A stretch of DNA of 64,000 nucleotides from Oreocharis arfaki (taxonomy: Eukaryota > Chordata > Aves > Passeriformes > Paramythiidae): contig VZRR01002181.1 of the NCBI GenBank assembly GCA_013398015.1, positions 1 through 64,000 on the forward strand, in the 5' to 3' direction. Both the position numbers and the translations under genes were made by a program. The number at the start of each line of letters is the position of its first letter. Position 1 is the first letter of the stretch. The notes below the pieces were generated by a model that worked only from the letters and a program-made list of their open reading frames with translations, had not been told where the DNA came from and made no database searches. Shown in pieces: positions 58,678 to 64,000 of this stretch.

Positions 58678-60405
58678 TTGCTTTCTTTTTTAAGAGTTTA
58701 GTGCAGCAACAAGTAGTGCTGGCCTGTCAACATGATGCCAGCCTAAGTAGAAGCCACATTGTAATAAATGCATATTTTCACTATCAAAAGATAGCATACT
58801 GTTGGCTTAAAAAAATCCCAAACAGCCTTGCACAGAAGGGTTTTCAACAATATATTAAGCCTCATATTTTTCAATTACCACAGGGCTTTTTTTCCTCCAC
58901 TGATCTTTTTTTGATAACCCAAGGAGAAAATATGTCTTAGTTTTGAGCTTTAATCTGGTGCTTTGTGTACTCTGATGACCTCCTAATCACACTCTCCATG
59001 ACATGTCAATCTGCTGCAACGGAAAGTGGGTGATTTGGGCTGTCATGGAAGTGTTGATATGCTCGTATATCCTGTGCACTTAGGACAGAGGAGTTCAAAG
59101 AAATGCATTATCCAAAGGAATGAAATGTTATGGGAACCCGTAATTCAAATATCTAGTGTCCCTTTGCCAGTTCATGAGTGGTTCTTTTTCTGTGTTGTGA
59201 CTTTAAATGTGAGCACCAGGTGTGAAGATTCCTGTTTATTTTTATTTAAGCAAAAACAAACAGAAAATATTTCAGAGCTGATGCAGATGATGAAATGTAA
59301 AGATGTGAGATGTGTTTAGTAAATAGTCAGGGTGCATATGTCTAAACAAGGAAGGAGTTTGTAGAATGTGGTTTTAGTTTACAATGCTCTCCTTTCATAA
59401 CTATATAACCATCTGCCTCTGGCATGTTCCTTAAAATCTGGTGAGCCTACACTTCAGTCTGTAACCTTCGCTGCTCCACTGGTGTTTCCTTTGCTGAGCT
59501 AGTGGGATCATCGAGATCCCACAAGCTGTCAACATCTGCAGTGTTATTCTTCCTAAAAACTGAAAGATAGGATTAAGCTTTGTTACCAAATGGAGACTGG
59601 TCTAGTGTGCAGTTTGAGAGGCATGATGTTAATGTGGGTCTGAGGGCAAGGGTCTACTCGCCTGGGTACTGATAGGACTTCCCCTGTGGTCTGAGATGTG
59701 TTACCCAACTGTTCTGCCTGGAATTTCCCGTCTGTGGTGTGTAGATAACGACACCTGCCTTTCTGGTGAAGTTTATGTGGCACCATTAAACTGAAGACTG
59801 TCTAATCGACCACTTGCACGGTCATAATCGAGCACCTTTTATGAGTTTAGTGCACAAGGCACAGATTTATGGCTCTGTGGAATTACTGTTGTTTGGGGAA
59901 GGCTTGGTCCGACATCCGAAATACACTTTTCTGGTTTTCCCCGAGAAACATCATCGTTTAAAACTTATTACTGAATCTTTCTTCTGAAATGTTTTACTAA
60001 GGTTTTTCATCAGCTCTTCAGTTTCAGCAAGAGATTAAGAGATGTAGGTTTCTAGGTCTGCATCTCAATCCACCCTTGGCTTGCTAGAAATCCTGAGTGA
60101 GTTCATTTGGCTGCCATGCACTGAATCTTGACAGATCTCCTTGGATCTGCTCAGTGCTCTATTGAATACTGTGGTGAAGAAAGCGGAAAGCTTGCCCATG
60201 AGTACAAACTTGAGGCCTTAAAATTGCTGTTCCACTTTTCTTGTCCATAAATTGGTTACAAGGGTGAAAAGAGATTAATGATCTGTACAGTGTTTTAATC
60301 ATTTGCACGCCTCAGTGAATATATAATGTGGCTTTAAAGAGTTGTGTTTCTTTTTGATGCATGGTCTTGGACAATTGGTTAAAGGGTGAGGAAGGCTGAA
60401 CTCAG
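58678..60405. other. Non-coding stretch without a supported gene
   Basis: Only short frames are present. A small perfect hairpin lies at 59502-59522 (GTGGGATC, five-base loop, GATCCCAC). No repeat family is recognised. Confidence 0.5.
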
Positions 60406-60510
60406 GTTAGTGGTTCTTGTGGTTTTGTGGGTTTTTTGTTGCTGAGATTTTTTATTTTGTTGTGGGGTTGGGGTTTTTGTGTTTGGTTTTGGTGGTGGGT
60501 TTTGTAAGTT
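60406..60510 (+). repeat. G/T-rich, strand-asymmetric tract with G-quadruplex potential
   Basis: The plus strand is nearly all G and T, including GTGGGGTTGGGGTTTTTGTG and GGTTTTGGTGGTGGG. Four G-runs in close spacing could form an intramolecular quadruplex on this strand. The glycine/phenylalanine/valine-rich frame across it is a composition artefact. Confidence 0.65.
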
Positions 60511-63500
60511 TCTTCTATTTTTTAAAAAATTTTTATTTTAGATGCTTTTTGAAGAAAAGAAACTTGAAGTTCCTTGTCTATGCTGTTCCTGAGTTGTGGT
60601 GTAGATGCTTTGAGGGTATAAACCACAGAGGAAGTTGGGATAAAATAGCTACTTAAAAAAAGATTAAGGGATTTACTTCAGTGCCTCTATGGGTTGTGAT
60701 TTAAAGGGAGAAGAACTTAATTTTTCATATTACAGCTACTTTTAGTAGCTACAGGTTTTAACTTTTTGGAAAGATTCTCACATCTTTCTATCAGCCAATT
60801 TTGGGAGTTAATCCAGACCAGTCAACAGAACGGTATGTTGCACTTGATTTCTTGGTAATTTTAAAAGCTTTTCAGCATCTAATCTGTCCAGTATAACTCC
60901 CTAGTCTTTTGCCACAGATGGTATTGATCAGCAAGAATAACAGATAACTATACTTAAACTCCATTTTCCAGAGGAAAAAAAAAAAAAAAAATTGAAGGGG
61001 TGTGGAGGGAAGAAGGCATTACATAAACCAGAATTAAATGCAGAATGATGACTCCAGATCAAAAGACTTGAAACTTCTACTTGTGGTTAGTTAATATTTT
61101 CTTTTTCCTGCAGAGTTGTATTTGGGACAGGAGCTGAACTTTGTCTTCCAACTTGCTTTGCCAGTGTTGATCACAGCTTTGTCGATCTTTGAGTTTGCTG
61201 GCACCTTCAGGATTTTACAACCACAGTACTCAATACAGTATTTTTGTAGTAGTTCTTTACTGGAAACTGGTTTCTATGTGGAAGATAAATTGAGGATGGC
61301 ATGACATTGGTCAGTTGAGATGGAAAGCTCAGTACTGTTATCACTTTAGTAAATGGAAGATTTTCGGTAGTCCGAGAAGAACGAAATTATATGCAAGGTA
61401 GTTGATGTTTGCATTTGAAAGAGTTTTCTCATTGGCTCTTGCTCACTTATATCTGCCTATCCTGTATGAAAAACACCTTGAACCTCCTTAAATTTTCTCT
61501 CACAAAAGCTTTGCTCTAGAATTGTTTTCCGTTTGTACACATTTATTTAGTGTTTTTCAGATGTCAGCTCAGTATTTCAATAGTAGATTCAATCATGCCT
61601 GAAGTTCTTACAATCCATTTTCAGCAGTGGATCACCCATTAGGAAATAATGCCCTCTGCATTTTTTTTTCAGGCTTGATTTGTCTTGGGATCAGAAATAC
61701 CCAAAGTCTCTTTTGAAAATGAGTTGTAATCGAAATGTCAGGTTTCTGTGCTGGCCCATATGCATCCCTTCTGTTCATACGCGTTTGGGCTACTTGTCTT
61801 GCCTGGGAAAGAGAAAAGAGAATTTGACTGGTCCTGTGAGTGTAGTTGCTTTCTTTTCTCTTTGACATATTGCTGTTTCTTAGACTAGTTGGAATGTTCT
61901 TTAGTGGGTTCCTGTGGAAGTCATTCAGTGGTAAAAATGTTTTCTTTCTTGGGAAATGTTTAATAAACATGAACAAAAATCCAGCACAATCCAACCCCCA
62001 GTGGTTTCTCTCATGTAACTTTTTCTTATTTCTTACATTTCATTGTATTTGCTTTTAACCAAAACCAGCTAGCTTTAAGTCTACATTAAGCCCACATTAA
62101 GGTCTAACTTCAAATTTTGGTCTAGAGTTTGGAAATAGGAATGTCTGATGTCCAGAGAAATATATAATTTTTTTTCTGTGTAAATTAAACCCCACTTGAT
62201 GGATTAGTTGGGGTTTTTTTTAGGGTAAATGGGATAGTAATGGTGTTGGAAAACAAGTGGAAAGGACAAAAGCTTTGAATTTAGAGTGACCGGCTGTAGT
62301 CCAGAAGTCTTAAAGTACTATTTGAAACTTCTGGAAGCTTTTGGTTGAATATTAGAGCTCAGAATGCAAATAAGAAAATAAATTAAGAAATTTTTCAGGT
62401 TAAATCTTTTCAATCTGTGTTTCTCCGTACTGCCTTCCAGCATCTTGTGTTTTCTCTTTGCATTCCATTCCCTAAAAGCCTCTACCAGTTTCAGAAACTG
62501 TTTAAATGCCTGTTTTATGACTAGCATCATATTGAAAGGTCTCACAACTTTTGTGGCACTGAAACTATAGTATTACCTTCACTGCAGTTCTCTGAAAGTG
62601 AGGGAGAGGCACAGATGAGAAAAGTAGCTTCTATGCATGTATCCTGTAACTTTTCAATCCTAAACCACCCTTGGCTGTCAGCATGGAAAGCTCTACCAGC
62701 TAGGCTGAAAACAAAGTAATTGTTCAGTCTTCAGTAAGAGGTAGTGATACCCCTCTTACCCTCTTATTTACTAACAGAGCTTTGACATGGTTGGTTGTGC
62801 GGCGCTGACGGAGAGGCAGAGCTGCTATTTTCATTTCTTAGATGACGAATTGAAGCGTGGTGAGGTTGCCACTTGCCACAGCATTTGTTCAGAGCCTCTG
62901 GGTGAACCTGATGCTCTGCAGCCTATGGCTGGTGCTTGGGAGCGTCGATCATCCTTTTATGACAAACTATTAGTACGTACAACATGTGCCAAGCCATTGT
63001 GGAGAGATCTATCACAGCCACTTAGGAAATCTTTTATACAGTCGTCTCACTCCTAGGGAAGAAAAAAACCATCTTAAGTCTCCTCTGCTTTGAAGTGAGG
63101 TTTCTGTGTTTATATGTTAAAACACAGCCTGTTTGTGTTGTGGAACTTCAGAAAAGTTCTAATCTCTCCAAAGATTTGAACTTCAGAGGTCTGTTTGGTA
63201 CCTTCACAGAATCCCTTTCAAGCATCCACCTTCTTGACTGAAAATACACCATGAACCTACTCGAAAAGGGAACAGACCAAGATTGAGAACAGCAATTTCC
63301 TGCCCAGGTGACACCTAGAGGGCAAGTTCGGGATACGGTCAGGCGTTGTTCTTGGAAGCACCTTATGTCTGTGAAAGGAGAGGGGAAGTTGAAACTTATC
63401 TTCTTACTATCTTTTATGAAATGAAAATACTGGAAATCAGAAAGATTTTGCCAGCTGTGAATGCAAAAGTCACAGCAGGATGCAGTTTACTGGAGGCCCC

Positions 63501-64000
63501 TGGTCCCCACATTGTCATTCTCCTTCAAGGTGCGAGACAAAACAGGAATGTAAAGCCTAAGTGCTTGATTTTCTCCACCTTCCTTTTGCATCCCGAGGCT
63601 TTTATTTTCAAGAAGCCAAAAAGGAATAGAGATTTCAACTGTATTGTTTAAAGACTAAATCAGAAAAGTTGATCTCGGATTTGTTCTGCTCTATCCCTCT
63701 GAAATGAATGTACGCTGAAAGAATTAGATCTGGTGGAAATTCGCTTGCGCAGTCATCCTGAGTTGGTGAAGAGTTGGCTCTGTGCCTTCTGAGTTTGGAA
63801 CCGAGGCCTCATTCCAGCTCTCATTGCAGAAGTGAGAACTTCTGAATTAGCTTAGTAGCACTGGGCCCAGTATAAACCTGTAGTACCTGTGGTACTTCTG
63901 AGATGGCTAAAAGTTCTGATGATGATTTGTTATGGCAGCTGGTCTCCCAACTGCTCCTGTCACGTTCCCCCTGCTTCAATCTCCCGGTGTTTACAAGGGT
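60511..64000. other. Non-coding stretch to the window end
   Basis: Poly-A of about 18 lies at 60973-60990. Frames at 62787-63056, 61994-61632 (minus) and 63346-63651 reach about 90-120 codons but show no family signature or splice context. Composition becomes slightly richer in G and C toward the end. No feature can be supported. Confidence 0.5.

Noticed and set aside
58307..58693. 128-codon frame spanning the gap
   Set aside because: Most of it is undetermined bases and the rest is poly-C read as proline. It is an artefact.
60417..60656. Hydrophobic plus-strand frame of 79 codons
   Set aside because: It arises from G/T-rich DNA, which encodes glycine, valine, phenylalanine and leucine. There is no evidence of a real membrane protein.
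61632..61994. 120-codon minus-strand frame
   Set aside because: It is lysine- and asparagine-containing, without family resemblance, and overlaps other chance frames on the plus strand.
1..64000. Search for CRISPR arrays, tRNA, rRNA, bacterial operons or intact endogenous viral genes
   Set aside because: No regularly spaced repeats, cloverleaf-forming segments, ribosomal core sequences, paired long terminal repeats or intact polymerase frames were seen.

Overview
This window looks like nuclear DNA from a bird, or at least a sauropsid. The evidence is two CR1 retroposon 3' ends carrying the typical short terminal repeat, a long and very old CR1/L3-type LINE fragment, scattered ancient MIR-like SINE remnants, and low gene density with long AT-rich non-coding stretches. 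I found no prokaryotic operon, CRISPR array, tRNA or rRNA, and no intact protein-coding gene. Nearly all open frames here are short chance frames in non-coding DNA.

Layout. Positions 1-720 are GC- and CpG-rich and look like the downstream edge of a CpG island or first exon lying to the left, with a CR1 3' end embedded at 84-213. Positions 720-14250 are AT-rich non-coding DNA with several MIR-like fragments and one unexplained 110-codon minus-strand frame (7648-7980). Positions 14250-15245 (minus) hold a broken coding sequence that reads like a hAT-superfamily transposase. A CR1 3' end lies at 16641-16756. Positions 21653-22553 (minus) hold a second coding-like block that I cannot name. A strong inverted repeat (26695-26799) sits between MIR-like pieces.

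The most gene-like place is 27766-28310: a CpG-containing, CT-repeat-rich segment ending in a good splice donor, plausibly an alternative 5' exon of a large regulatory gene. It appears twice (27766-28334 and 28431-28999) with one mismatch in 569 bases. The copies are separated by ambiguous bases and a poly-C run, so this is most likely a false assembly duplication. Further right are candidate conserved non-coding blocks (about 29060-30650, 43716-43850, 52440-52760), a diverged repeat pair (44731-44917 and 45441-45612), an antisense L3/CR1 fragment (49980-51270), a sense CR1-like fragment (53230-53690) and a 263-base gap with a poly-C edge (58392-58677).

Taken together this is most simply a stretch of intron or gene-desert DNA, probably within or beside a developmental regulatory gene, but the gene cannot be named from the sequence alone. 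I do not see a convincing new biological system. The observations most worth checking are the artefactual exon duplication, the inverted repeat at 26.7 kb, the two broken coding blocks and the diverged repeat pair.
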